DNA of 64,000 bases from Prado023 sp963714995 (GTDB lineage: Bacteria > Actinomycetota > Actinomycetes > S36-B12 > CAIYMF01): contig CAVQQP010000019.1 in assembly GCA_963714995.1 (NCBI GenBank), forward strand, positions 186,001 through 250,000. Reading direction: 5' to 3'. Below, piece by piece: positions 52,632-61,640 of this stretch (position 1 is the first letter of the stretch; each line of letters begins with the position of its first letter). A program made the translations under genes and the position numbers. The notes under the pieces were generated by a model. The model worked only from the letters and a program-made list of their open reading frames with translations, was not told the DNA's origin and made no database searches.

Positions 52632-53741
52632 TCAGCGCAGGCCGGTCCCGCGGCGCAGGGCGTCGGCGATCAGGTGGTCGACGAGCTCCCGATAGGTCAT
52701 CCCCGACGCCTGCCACATCCGCGGGAACATCGAGATCGAGGTGAACCCGGGCATGGTGTTGACCTCGTTGACGATGGCCCGGCCCTCGGGGGTCACGAAG
52801 AAGTCCACGCGGGCCAGGCCCTCGCAGGTGAGCGCGTCGAAGGCCTGGATGGCCTGGGCTCGCACCGACTCCTCGACCCCGGCTGGCAGGTCGGCGGGGA
52901 CGATCAGGTCGACCGCGTCCTCGAGGTACTTCGCCTCGAAGTCGTAGAAGTCGTGCCCCGGCCGGACGACGATCTCCGCGCACACGCTGGCCCGCGGACC
53001 GTCGGCACCGTCGAGGACGCCGCACTCGATCTCGCGGACCCCGAGGAAGCCGGCCTCGACGATGACCCGCGGGTCGTGGGCCCGGGCAGCCTCGATCGCC
53101 GCGGGGAGGTCGGCGGGATCGCTGACCCGGGTGATGCCGACGCTGGAGCCGGCGCGCGCCGGCTTGACGAACACCGGCAGTCCGAGGGGAGCCAGACGTG
53201 CGAGGACCCCGTCCGGATCGGTCCGCCACTGGGCAGCAGTGACCAGCTCGTACGGGCCCACCTCGAGGCCGGCGGCGAGCAGGACGGCCTTCATGTGCCC
53301 CTTGTCCATGGCCGCCGCCGATGCGAACACCCCGGAGCCCACGTACGGGATGCCGGCCAGCTCGAGCAGCCCCTGGATCGTGCCGTCCTCGCCCCAGGGA
53401 CCGTGCAGGACCGGGAAGACGACGTCGACGTCGTGCAGGAGCCCGACGGCAGCATCGGCCGGGAGGACGTCAATACCGCCGTGCGTGGGGTCACCAGCCA
53501 GCACCACGTGCGCGCCGGTCGTGTCGACGGCCGGGAGCCGCCCGTCGGCGATCCGCAGCCGCTCCGGCTCGTCGCGCTCCGCGACCCAGCGCCCCTCGGT
53601 CGTGATCCCGATGGGCACCACGTCGTAGGCCGTGCGGTCGATCGCGGACAGGACGCTGCCGGCGCTGATGCAGGAGATCGCGTGCTCGCTGCTGCGCCCG
53701 CCGAAGACCACGGCCACCCGGATCCGTCGCTGCTCATCCAC
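52632..53741 (-). CDS. ddl: D-alanine--D-alanine ligase
   Basis: ATP-grasp ligase of 369 residues making the D-Ala-D-Ala of peptidoglycan. VAVVFGGRSSEHAIS, VLHGPWGEDGTIQGLLEL, VKPARAGSSVGI and VNEVNTMPGFTSISMFPRM are the family motifs. The EH pair and the serine-glycine loop are intact. GTG at 53741 was chosen because TAGGGT lies 7 nt upstream and no better start follows. Confidence 0.94.
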   Translation of the reverse strand: MDEQRRIRVAVVFGGRSSEHAISCISAGSVLSAIDRTAYDVVPIGITTEGRWVAERDEPERLRIADGRLPAVDTTGAHVVLAGDPTHGGIDVLPADAAVGLLHDVDVVFPVLHGPWGEDGTIQGLLELAGIPYVGSGVFASAAAMDKGHMKAVLLAAGLEVGPYELVTAAQWRTDPDGVLARLAPLGLPVFVKPARAGSSVGITRVSDPADLPAAIEAARAHDPRVIVEAGFLGVREIECGVLDGADGPRASVCAEIVVRPGHDFYDFEAKYLEDAVDLIVPADLPAGVEESVRAQAIQAFDALTCEGLARVDFFVTPEGRAIVNEVNTMPGFTSISMFPRMWQASGMTYRELVDHLIADALRRGTGLR

Positions 53742-53748
53742 GACCCAG

Positions 53749-53775
53749 ACCCTAGTGCGCACCGGCCGGTAGGCT
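53749..53775. promoter_or_regulatory. Overlapping divergent leaderless promoters
   Basis: TAGGGT on the minus strand (53754-53749) lies 7 nt before the ddl GTG, and TAGGCT on the plus strand (53770-53775) lies 8 nt before the ATG of the PLP enzyme. The whole gap is 42 bp, so each promoter's -35 position falls on the other's -10. Confidence 0.55.
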
Positions 53776-53783
53776 GCGGCGGC

Positions 53784-54947
53784 ATGGCCGACGATGACCG
53801 CTCCGCTGCGCCCGACCACGTCCACGCCGGCCTCTCGGCAGCCAGCATCGCCGTCGCCGCCGGCCGACCGGCCCGCGAACCGGGCGCACCCATGAACGCC
53901 CCGACCGTGTTCAGCTCGACCTTCGCCGCCGGCGGACCCGTCTCCTACGCACGGGTCGGGAACCCGACGTGGACCGCCCTCGAGGAGGTGCTCGCCGCCC
54001 TGGAGGGCCCGGGGTGCCGCGCGATCAGCTTCGCGAGCGGGATGGCGGCGATCACCGCCGTGGCCGACCTGGTGCCCGTGGGCGCCGTCGTGGTGTCCCA
54101 GTCGGTCGCCTACAGCGGCACTCGCACGCAGCTGGCCCGGTGGAACGCCTCCGGGCGGATCCAGCTGCGCGAGGTGGACGCACGCACCGACGCGCTGGTC
54201 GACGCGTCAGACGGCGCCGCGCTGGTCTGGCTGGAGACCCCGACCAACCCGACGCTGGAGGTCGTGGACATCGCCGCTGTGGCGGACGCTGCCCATGCGG
54301 CGGGAGCGCTGGTCGTCGTCGACTCCACCTTCGCCACGCCCCTGGGCCAGAAGCCGCTGGAGCTCGGCGCCGACATCGTCGTGCACAGCGCCACGAAGTA
54401 CCTGGCCGGGCACTCCGACGTGCTGCTCGGCGTCGTCCTCGCCCGCGACCCGGATCTCGTCGAGCGCGTCACCCGCAACCGGGTCCTGGGCGGCGGCATC
54501 CCCGGGCCGATGGAGGCCTGGATCGCCCTGCGCGGGCTGCGCACCTTCCCGCTGCGCTGGGAGCGGGCGTGCGCCAACGCAGCCCAGATCGCCCAGCGGT
54601 GCGTCGGTCACCCGGCGGTTGCCCGGGTGCGGCACCTGAGCCTGCCCGAGGACCCCGGGCACGACCTGGCCGTCCGGCAGATGACCGCCTTCGGGGCGAT
54701 CATCAGCCTCGAGCTCCACGGTGGGGCGGACGCCGCCGAGGCGGTCGCGGACGCCACGAGGCTCTGGGTCCACGCCACCAGCCTCGGCGGCGTCGAGTCC
54801 ACCCTCGAGCGTCGCCGCCGCTGGCCCGAGGAGAGCGCGCAGGTGCCCGACGGCCTGCTGCGGCTGTCGGTCGGCATCGAGGACGTCGAGGACCTGTGGG
54901 CGGACCTCTCCGCAGCGCTGGACTCGGTGGTCGACGCCGGCGCCTGA
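53784..54947 (+). CDS. Cys/Met-metabolism PLP enzyme (cystathionine gamma-synthase-like)
   Basis: Type I PLP enzyme of 387 residues. SYARVGNPTWTALEEVLAALEG (quoted in part as YARVGNPT) and FASGMAAI are the N-terminal motifs, ETPTNPTLEVVDI the family core, and HSATKYLAGHSD holds the PLP lysine at 205. Reaction type within the family (gamma-synthase, gamma-lyase, beta-lyase) cannot be told. ATG at 53784 is 8 nt from TAGGCT without a ribosome site. Confidence 0.86.
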   Translation: MADDDRSAAPDHVHAGLSAASIAVAAGRPAREPGAPMNAPTVFSSTFAAGGPVSYARVGNPTWTALEEVLAALEGPGCRAISFASGMAAITAVADLVPVGAVVVSQSVAYSGTRTQLARWNASGRIQLREVDARTDALVDASDGAALVWLETPTNPTLEVVDIAAVADAAHAAGALVVVDSTFATPLGQKPLELGADIVVHSATKYLAGHSDVLLGVVLARDPDLVERVTRNRVLGGGIPGPMEAWIALRGLRTFPLRWERACANAAQIAQRCVGHPAVARVRHLSLPEDPGHDLAVRQMTAFGAIISLELHGGADAAEAVADATRLWVHATSLGGVESTLERRRRWPEESAQVPDGLLRLSVGIEDVEDLWADLSAALDSVVDAGA

Positions 54948-54997
54948 CGCGGCGCAGCCGGCGGCCGCGAACCCCGAGGCGGCGTCAGCCACCCGCC

Positions 54998-55880
54998 CTA
55001 CGCCGCTGGCTGCCCCAGCCGGACCCACAGCGGGGTGGCGACGGACTCGATCGCCGTGCAGGTCACGTTGTAGTCGCGGTTGCGCCACACCCACTGGGTC
55101 AGCACCAGCGGGCCCCCGGTGAACCCGACCCGTGCGCAGGACTCGGCGGTCTGGCGCATGCTTCCCGGCGAACGTGCGGGCACGCGAGTGCCCCGGGGCC
55201 CACAGCGGCACGTCGAGGGTCATGCCGCCGGTGATCTGCTGCCAGGCCAGCGCGTAGGTGTAGATCCCCGAGCCGATGCCGCGGTCCGTCGCTGCCTGCA
55301 GCGCGCCCCGGATCAGCGCCTGGTTGTTGGCCGTGATCCGCGACCACCTCCGCTCCGCGCGGGGCTCCACGTCGATCCAGACGAACGGCGAGGGGAACCC
55401 TGCCGCGGCCATGGTGTCCAGCGCGAAGGCCGCCTGCGCGTATCCGACGTTGGCGATCCGGTCGGCGTAGGTGGCGGTGCCGAAGGGCCCGGATGTGCCG
55501 TGCGCTGCCCGCTCTGCCGCATTGGGGTAGCTCAGCATCGTGTACGCCGAGACCGGCAGGTCCCGCGTGCGTGCGACCTCCAGGTGCTGGACCAGGCAGG
55601 GGTTGCGGGTGAACGCACGGCCGTTCGTCAGACCGATCACGATGAACTGCGCCTTCGCGGTCGGCAGCGGAAGGCCCTGGGTGCGCCGGCCCGGCACGCC
55701 CATGCCCTTGGGGCAGTTCGGCCACGAGATGTCCGCACCGCGGACCCCGGCTGGCACCCCGCTGCCCGGAGCGGGCGGCACCGCAGTGACGTCGTCCGCG
55801 GACGCCGGGGCGACCCCCGCGGCCCCGACGGCGACCGACAGCGACAGGACCAGGCAGGCTGCGGCGCGGCGGAGGATCAC
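54998..55880 (-). CDS. Secreted GH25-like TIM-barrel protein, one frameshift
   Basis: Predicted exported protein of about 293 residues after correction. The signal peptide (about 1-28) ends APASA, followed by VRGADISWPNCPKGMG and FVWIDVEPRAERRWS, a pattern like GH25/DUF1906 barrels; the IDVEP acid pair could be catalytic. The frame changes at 55,162-55,163: removing one T (plus strand) joins SRARTFAG to SMRQTAESCARVGFTGG. Activity on peptidoglycan is inferred only from fold. GTG at 55880 is 7 nt from TAGCCT. Confidence 0.7.
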
Positions 55881-55887
55881 GCGCCGA

Positions 55888-55893
55888 AGGCTA
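55888..55893 (-). promoter_or_regulatory. -10 of a leaderless GH25-like transcript
   Basis: TAGCCT on the minus strand ends 7 nt before the GTG at 55880; no ribosome site is present. It lies only 2 bp from the upstream gpsA stop. Confidence 0.45.
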
Positions 55894-55894
55894 C

Positions 55895-56902
55895 CTACTC
55901 CGCACCCATCTCCGGCTTGGTGACACGACCCATGAGCGCGCCGAGCATGTCGGCGGCGGCCATCCCGTGGTGCACGACCTGCACGACCTGCTCGGTGATC
56001 GGCATCTCCACGCCGTGCGAGCGGCCCAGCTCGAGGATCGGCAGGCAGGACTTCACGCCCTCACAGGTCTGCTTGGTGACCGCGATGGTCTCGTCCACCG
56101 TCAGGCCCTTGCCCAGGTTCTCGCCGAAGGTCCGGTTGCGCGACAGCGGCGAGGAGCAGGTGGCGATCAGGTCGCCCATGCCGGCCAGGCCCAGGAACGT
56201 CATCGGATTGGCGCCCAGCGCCACGCCGAGCCGGGACATCTCGGCCAGCCCGCGGGTGATCAGCGAGGCCTGCGAGTTGGCCCCGTAGCCGAGCCCGACG
56301 GCCATGCCGTTCGCCAGGGCGATCACGTTCTTGACCGAGCCGCCGATCTCCGCGCCCACGACGTCGGTGGTCCAGTAGGGCCGGAAGTAGCTGGTGGTGC
56401 AGGCATCCTGGAGCCGGCGCGCCGAGGCCTCGTCCGGGCACGCGACCGTGGTGGCCGCGGGTGCGCGCTGGGCGATCTCCCGAGCGAGGTTCGGGCCGGA
56501 GACGACCGCGACCCGCTCGGGCGGGATCCCCCCGTCCTGGGCGATCACCTCGCTCATGCGGCGCATGGTCCCCAGCTCGATGCCCTTCATCAGGGACACG
56601 ACCACGGCGTCGGGCTCCATGAGGTCGCGCCACGCCTGCAGGTTCATCGCCAGGGTCTGGGCCGGGATGGCCAGGATCACCAGGGAGGCGCCGGCCAGGG
56701 CCTCGGCGGGGTCCCCCGTGGCCCGCATCTGCTCGGGCAGGGCGATCCCCGGGTGGAACATCTCGTTGGTGTGCGTGGTGTTGATCGACTCCTCGACCTC
56801 GGGCTCCCGGGCCCACATCACGACGTCGCCACCGGCGTCGCACAGGACCATCCCGAATCCGGTCCCCCAGGACCCCGCACCCATCACCGCAACCCGTGCC
56901 AT
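55895..56902 (-). CDS. gpsA: NAD(P)H-dependent glycerol-3-phosphate dehydrogenase
   Basis: Supplies sn-glycerol-3-phosphate for phospholipids, 335 residues. VAVMGAGSWGTGFGMVLCDAG is the nucleotide-binding motif (GAGSWGTG), and EIGGSVKNVIALANGMAVG holds the catalytic lysine. ATG overlaps the plsC stop (TGATG), so acyltransferase and substrate synthesis are coupled. Confidence 0.95.
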   Translation of the reverse strand: MARVAVMGAGSWGTGFGMVLCDAGGDVVMWAREPEVEESINTTHTNEMFHPGIALPEQMRATGDPAEALAGASLVILAIPAQTLAMNLQAWRDLMEPDAVVVSLMKGIELGTMRRMSEVIAQDGGIPPERVAVVSGPNLAREIAQRAPAATTVACPDEASARRLQDACTTSYFRPYWTTDVVGAEIGGSVKNVIALANGMAVGLGYGANSQASLITRGLAEMSRLGVALGANPMTFLGLAGMGDLIATCSSPLSRNRTFGENLGKGLTVDETIAVTKQTCEGVKSCLPILELGRSHGVEMPITEQVVQVVHHGMAAADMLGALMGRVTKPEMGAE

Positions 56903-57660
56903 CAGCTCTCCTCCTTGGTGTGGTGGGCGGCAGCACGCTTCTGCTCAGCCGCCCAGTCAAGTCGTTGTTCGGGGGCCCTCTCCCCGCGGATCTCCTCCAG
57001 CAGGCCGGTGATGGCGTCCATCAACCGGTCCGTCCCCTCCTCCAGGAGGGCCTTCGTGATGCGCCGGCCCCGCAGGTCCTCGATGTCCAGGGGCGGTCCC
57101 GCCGTGACCTGCATCGTCTTCGGGGGCAGGACGTTCAGCTGCGTCGTGTAGGGGGGCATGATCTTGTTGGCCCCCCACTGCGCGATGGGGATCAGTGGCG
57201 CGCCGGTCTCCAGGGCCACCCGCAGGGCACCGGTCTTGCCCGACATCGGCCAGGTGCCGGGGTCCCGGGTGATGGTGCCCTCGGGGTACATGACCAGGCA
57301 CTCGCCGCTCCTGACCGCAGCGACGGCCGCGGCCAGCGCCTTGTGCGGGTCCTTGTCGCGCGAGACCGGGATCTGCCCGGCGCCGCGGATGAGCTGTCCT
57401 GCCAGCGGGACCTCGAAGACCGACTGCTTGCCCATGAACCGCGGTGGCCGACCGTTGTCGTGCAGGAAGTGGGCCATGATCAGCGGGTCCAGGAACGAGA
57501 TGTGGTTCGGGGCGACGACGATCCCCTCACCGTGCTTGCCGAGGTTCTCCGTCCCCCGCCAGTCCCGACGGGTCATGACCATGAACGGCGGCCACAGGAT
57601 CAGCTCGGCGACCCGGTAGGAGACGCCGAGGTTCATGAAGAGCGTCCTGGTGCCCACCAT
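56902..57660 (-). CDS. plsC: 1-acyl-glycerol-3-phosphate acyltransferase (PlsC family)
   Basis: Acyltransferase of 252 residues. APNHISFLDPLIMAH is the catalytic NHxxxxD motif, and MYPEGTITRD the second. GKQSVFEVPLAGQLIRGAG lies between them. ATG at 57660 has AGAGGTGG upstream; TATACG near 57,693-57,698 may be the -10 for plsC-gpsA. Confidence 0.93.
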   Translation of the reverse strand: MVGTRTLFMNLGVSYRVAELILWPPFMVMTRRDWRGTENLGKHGEGIVVAPNHISFLDPLIMAHFLHDNGRPPRFMGKQSVFEVPLAGQLIRGAGQIPVSRDKDPHKALAAAVAAVRSGECLVMYPEGTITRDPGTWPMSGKTGALRVALETGAPLIPIAQWGANKIMPPYTTQLNVLPPKTMQVTAGPPLDIEDLRGRRITKALLEEGTDRLMDAITGLLEEIRGERAPEQRLDWAAEQKRAAAHHTKEES

Positions 57661-57722
57661 CCACCTCTCGCCGACCTGTCGCAGGCCGCCACCGTATACC
57701 GGATGCGGACCCGGGCGCCGGA

Positions 57723-59376
57723 TCAGCCGAGCTCAGCCACCGCGCCCTCGCGCACGACGAGTCGGCGCACCGGACGGCCCTGCTGGGCGACGTGAGCGAT
57801 GAGGCGGCGGTCGTGGCTGACGAGCAGGATCGTGCCCTCGAACTGGTCCAGGGCCGCCTCGACCTGCTCGATGGCCGGGAGGTCCAGGTGGTTCGTGGGC
57901 TCGTCCATGACCAGGACGTTGGCACCCCGTGCGCCGATGACGGCCAGCCCGGCCCGGGTCCGCTCCCCGGGCGAGAGCAGCCCAGCCCTGACGTCCAGCC
58001 GGTCGGCGCCCAGCCCGAACTTGGCCAGCAGCGCGCGCACCTCGGCCTCGGGCATCCCGGGCAGCGCGCTGGTGGTGAGGTCCCACAGGGTGGCGCGAGG
58101 ATCAGCGGGGATCCGCGACTGGTCCACACGCCCGACCACCACCCGCGCGCCGAGGCTGCGGTGCCCGGACTCCAGCGGGATGTCGCCGAGGAGCATCCCG
58201 AGCAGCGTCGACTTCCCCGATCCGTTGGCGCCCGTGATCACCACGCAGTCGCCCCGGTCGACCTGCAGGTCGATCGGTCCCATCCGGAAGCTGCCACGCT
58301 GCGCAGTGGCGCCCCGCAACGTCGCCACGACGTCACCGGAGCGTTCGACCTCAGCGACCCGGAAGCGGAGCTGCCATTCCCGCCGTGGTTCGACGACGTC
58401 GGGAAGCCGCTCGATCTGGCGCTGGAGGCGGCCCGCGGCGGATGCTCCCGCGGTCGCGCCGTCGACCATCGCGTCACGCAGCAGCTTGTCGATGCTTCCG
58501 GAGCGATGCTTGGCCCGGGCCACCTTCGCCCCGCGTTCGGAGGTGGCCCGGACGGCGCGCATCTGCGCCGCGAGGTCCTCTCGGGCGGCGGCGACTGCGT
58601 CGTACTCCTCCTGCGCCCGGCCGCGCGCCCGGATCCGCTCGGCGACGTACGCGTCGAAGCCGCCTCGGTAGTCACCGACCGCCTCCAGCGCGGGGTCGAA
58701 GTCCAGGACCCTGGTGATCCGGCGCGCGAGGAACTCCCGATCGTGGCTGACCAGCAGGACCGGTCCCCGGATGCCGGCGAGGAACTGCTCGGCCAGTTCC
58801 AGGCCGTCGAGGTCGAGGTCGTTGGTCGGCTCGTCGAGCAGGTAGGCGTCGAAGCGGGAGAGCAGCAGCCCCGCCAGGCCGACCCGTGCGGACTGCCCAC
58901 CGGACAGCCCCGCCATGGGATGCGCGAGCGGCAGGCCGGGGGCCACCCGGGCCAGCGTCGCGCTGATCCGGGCGTCCAGGTCCGGCCCACCGAGGGCCAA
59001 CCAGTCCTCGAGGGCCGCGGAGTACGCGGAGTCCGCGTCCGGGTGCACCCGTGGCCAACCCGTGGGCGGCACGCTGCATCCGGTCATCGGCAGCGCGGAC
59101 GCCGGTGAGCTGGGCGAGATGCTCCCCCACCGTCCCGACGTGGGTGCGCTCCTGCGGCAGGTATCCGACGCGGGCACCCGCCGGGCTCCAGGTGACGGAC
59201 CCGGAGTCCTGGGCATGCAGCCCGGCGATCGTGCGCAGCAGGGTCGTCTTGCCGCATCCGTTCGGGCCGACCAGCCCGACCACCTCACCGGGGCCGATCA
59301 CGGCGTCGAGGTCGCGGACGAGCATGCGCGCGCCGAAGGCGATGGTCAGGCGGGAGAGCGTCACCGCGACGGACAT
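57723..59376 (-). CDS. ABC-F family ATPase, one frameshift
   Basis: Soluble twin ABC protein of about 550 residues after correction. ABC1 has GPNGCGKTT, LSGGQSARVGLAG and YLLDEPTNDLD; ABC2 has TGANGSGKST, LSPGERTRAGL and LVMDEPTNHLD, with a charged linker between. ABC-F proteins act on the ribosome in translation quality control or antibiotic protection; no resistance-type long arm is obvious. The frame changes near 59,046-59,056, between HGLATG and HPDADSAYSAALEDWL. All catalytic motifs are intact. ATG at 59376 is 7 nt from TACTCT. Confidence 0.85.
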
Positions 59377-59383
59377 GGCCGCG

Positions 59384-59389
59384 AGAGTA
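59384..59389 (-). promoter_or_regulatory. -10 of a leaderless abcF transcript
   Basis: TACTCT on the minus strand ends 7 nt before the ABC-F ATG. The hairpin at 59,394-59,427 lies immediately upstream. Confidence 0.45.
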
Positions 59390-59393
59390 GCGC

Positions 59394-59427
59394 CTCACGC
59401 CCGGCCGACAGATCGACCGGGCGTGAG
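59394..59427 (-). terminator. Perfect 11-bp hairpin, family shared with 61.6 kb
   Basis: CTCACGCCCGG (59394-59404) and CCGGGCGTGAG (59417-59427) pair around 12 nt. The same arms and the loop start CCGA recur at 61,589-61,623. It lies about 80 bp after the Ig-like gene's stop and just before the abcF promoter. Confidence 0.65.
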
Positions 59428-59460
59428 ACCTTCGGGGTTGGCTCCTGCCTGCCCCGGGAT

Positions 59461-59495
59461 CGTGCGGGCCCGCTCGAGTCAGACGAGCCCGCACG
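59461..59495 (-). terminator. Bulged hairpin after the Ig-like gene
   Basis: CGTGCGGG near 59,461 pairs with CCCGCACG ending 59,495, with an inner CTCG/CGAG pair beyond a small bulge. It lies 14 bp after the stop at 59,509. Confidence 0.5.
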
Positions 59496-59508
59496 ACTTC
59501 GGTGGGCG

Positions 59509-61373
59509 CTAGCCGACCAGCGTCACCTGCCTGGAGACATCACCCTGCATCCCGTACTTCTCCATCACCTTGACCCGGTAGGTGCCCTTGCCGAGATTGA
59601 TGGTGCGGGTCTCCTTGCTGGTCTTGGTCCGCAGGGTCTTGCCGACCTTCTCCCACGAGACCTTGTCGCCCTTGACTACCTTGCGGTACACCTTGATGTT
59701 CCAGTAGCCCTTGCCCTTGTTCGGGTTGACGTTGACGAACAACTTGGTGCGGTTGTTGACCGCCTTGGCTGTTACGACGGCGGTCGCCACGACGGGAGTC
59801 GTCGCAGACGGCGTTCCTGATGCCGGTGCCCCTGCTCCCGGTGCTCCCGCTGCCGGGGGTGCCTGTGCGGTGCTGCCGCTGCGGGCGGCTGTTGGGTGGC
59901 CGGAGGCGCCGCCGCGGCCCTGATCACCACGAAGAGGTCCTCCACCGCACTCTCGTTCCCGGCCAAGTCCGTCGCAGTCGCGGAGAAGATGTACGTCCCC
60001 GGCTCCAGGTCGGTGTAGGCCACGGTCTTCGTGCAACTCCCCGAAGAGACAGTCACGCCGTTCTTGGTCAGCGTGCACTTGAAGGTCGAGCCGCTCTCGC
60101 TCGCAGTGAGCTCGAACGCGACGGTTGTGCTCAGGGCTGTGTCGACCGGCACGATCGTGACGTCGGGTGCGGTGGTGTCGCCCACGTCCGGCGGCTTCTC
60201 ACCGTGGACATCCGGCGCGGAGACGGACGACCACGATCGACGTCGAGCGTCGTTCCCGCCCTCCAGGCTGACGTCGAAGCTCGTAGTTGCCCACCGGCGC
60301 CCCCTCGGCGACCGTGGCGTACCAGACCACCGAGTTGAAGCCGGCACTGAGATCCGCGGCGTTCCACGTGCCCACGAGCACTGGCCGTCGCGTCCAGCGT
60401 CAGCGGCATGGCCACCATGTCGGTCCCAGTTGCTGGCGTAGATCTTCACGTCGCCGGCGGCCGAGCGCTTCGGTGGCCGGTGATCGTCGAGTCATCGCCA
60501 GGACGCCGGTAGCGCACTGACCGGTCCGCCGGTGAGTAGACCTGCAGCGGGATCGTCATGTAGACGCCCTGGGTGGCGAGCTTCGGCACCGAGTCGCCCC
60601 ACATGACCGTCGACGACGTTGTCGTTCACCGTGATCGTGCCGGTCTCCGAGGCGAGAACCGTCGCGGGTCGAGGCATCGACGTCGATCAGCTCGAGCGTG
60701 ACGGCTGTAGGCCCCGACAGGCGTCCGCATCGGCGACCGTGACGTCGAACGTCGTGGAGACGTTGTAGCCCGGGGCCACGCGGGAAGCCGCGGGTCGGCG
60801 GGTCCCCACGTGCCGACGAGGTCACCGCTGGCGTTCGACGGAATCGAACGGGATCTCGCCGTTGGCCTCCGTGAGGTCGCGGTCACGTCCCCGGCCGCGA
60901 GCGCGCCGGGGGCGTCGATCGTGCTCGGAGACGAACATGGCGTACTGCGGCCACGGGTCACAAGCCCCGGTGAACTCTGGTGGCACCGTCGGTGGGACCG
61001 CCTCGAGGTCGATCCACTCACCTTGCAGCGGGATGACCCATACCGTACGACCGTCGACCGGGTTCGTCGACGACGTAACCCCGGGAACCGCCTCGTAGGA
61101 CACGGGCTGCACGCAGTACTCGGTCGAAGCGGACGTCAATTCGGTTTCGGGGACCTCGTACTTCTTGAGGATGGGTGTCCCATTCTCGGCGCGTAGGGCG
61201 ATCACCAGGTCGGAGTAGACCGATCCCGTGGTGGTTTCACCACCACCCCCAGTCCCCCCGCCCCCGCCGCTTCCGCCGCCACCTGAGCCCGCTGCCAGGG
61301 CCGGTGTGGACAGGACAAGGAGTGCGGCTGTTGCCGCGGTCAGGATCGTGCCGGCACGCCTTCGTGTGTTCAT
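59509..61373 (-). pseudogene. Secreted Ig-like repeat protein, many frame breaks
   Basis: One exported protein of about 620 residues can be pieced together. ATG at 61373 has GGAGG upstream; the signal peptide ends LLVLSTPALA and is followed by a Gly/Ser-rich linker (about 28-50). The middle reads, in shifting frames, fragments such as APGALAAGDVTA, VAPGYNVSTTFDVTVADAD, VLASETGTITVNDNVV and VLVGTWNAADLSAGFNSVVWYATV. Then DTTAPDVTIVPVDTALSTTV begins a bacterial Ig-like domain ending NESAVEDLFVV, a Pro/Ala linker and a C-terminal domain (KGKGYWNIKVYRKVVKGD). About a dozen frame changes fall within 60,230-60,930, plus one near 59,820-59,880. As written it cannot be translated. Sequence error and genuine decay both remain possible. 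Role is probably cell-surface adhesion or structure. Confidence 0.7.
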
Positions 61374-61454
61374 GGTGCCTCCATTGACTCGATGGGAGGT
61401 GCCATTGAGGTGACTCGCCCTCGTTCGGCACCTGCTCCACACTCTTCTCCCCAT

Positions 61455-61498
61455 GTGTGGGGGCCGTGTGGCGGTCGTGTGGAGGTTGTGTGGAGATC
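61455..61498. promoter_or_regulatory. Four 11-bp direct repeats (iterons)
   Basis: GTGTGGGGGCC, GTGTGGCGGTC, GTGTGGAGGTT and GTGTGGAGATC are directly adjacent, each 11 bp, so GTGTGG recurs on one DNA face. They lie 82-125 bp upstream of the Ig-like gene. Short inverted CTCCACA copies flank them (near 61,434 and 61,508). The period fits OmpR/PhoP- or SARP-type activator binding. The rest of the 61,374-61,582 spacer shows no gene. Confidence 0.65.
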
Positions 61499-61582
61499 GA
61501 CCGGAATGCTCCACAAGGCCTTGCGAAGCGGCCGATAACGTCTGGTCAAGGGCGCCAGCGACCCCGATCCAGAGGGACAGCG

Positions 61583-61629
61583 AACGCCCTCGCGCCCGGC
61601 CGAATGTTCAGACCGGGCGTGAGGGCGTT
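61583..61629 (-). terminator. 17-bp hairpin after hup
   Basis: AACGCCCTCGCGCCCGG (61583-61599) pairs with 61613-61629 with one G-T position around 13 nt. It lies 11 bp after the hup stop. The inner part is the same hairpin as at 59,394-59,427. Confidence 0.75.
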
Positions 61630-61640
61630 TCGTACTGGTG

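Noticed and set aside
52515..53783. A longer N-terminus for the PLP enzyme, starting at 52,515.
   Set aside because: The extra 420 codons are antisense to ddl and cross the repeat element; the ATG at 53,784 fits the family start and the -10.
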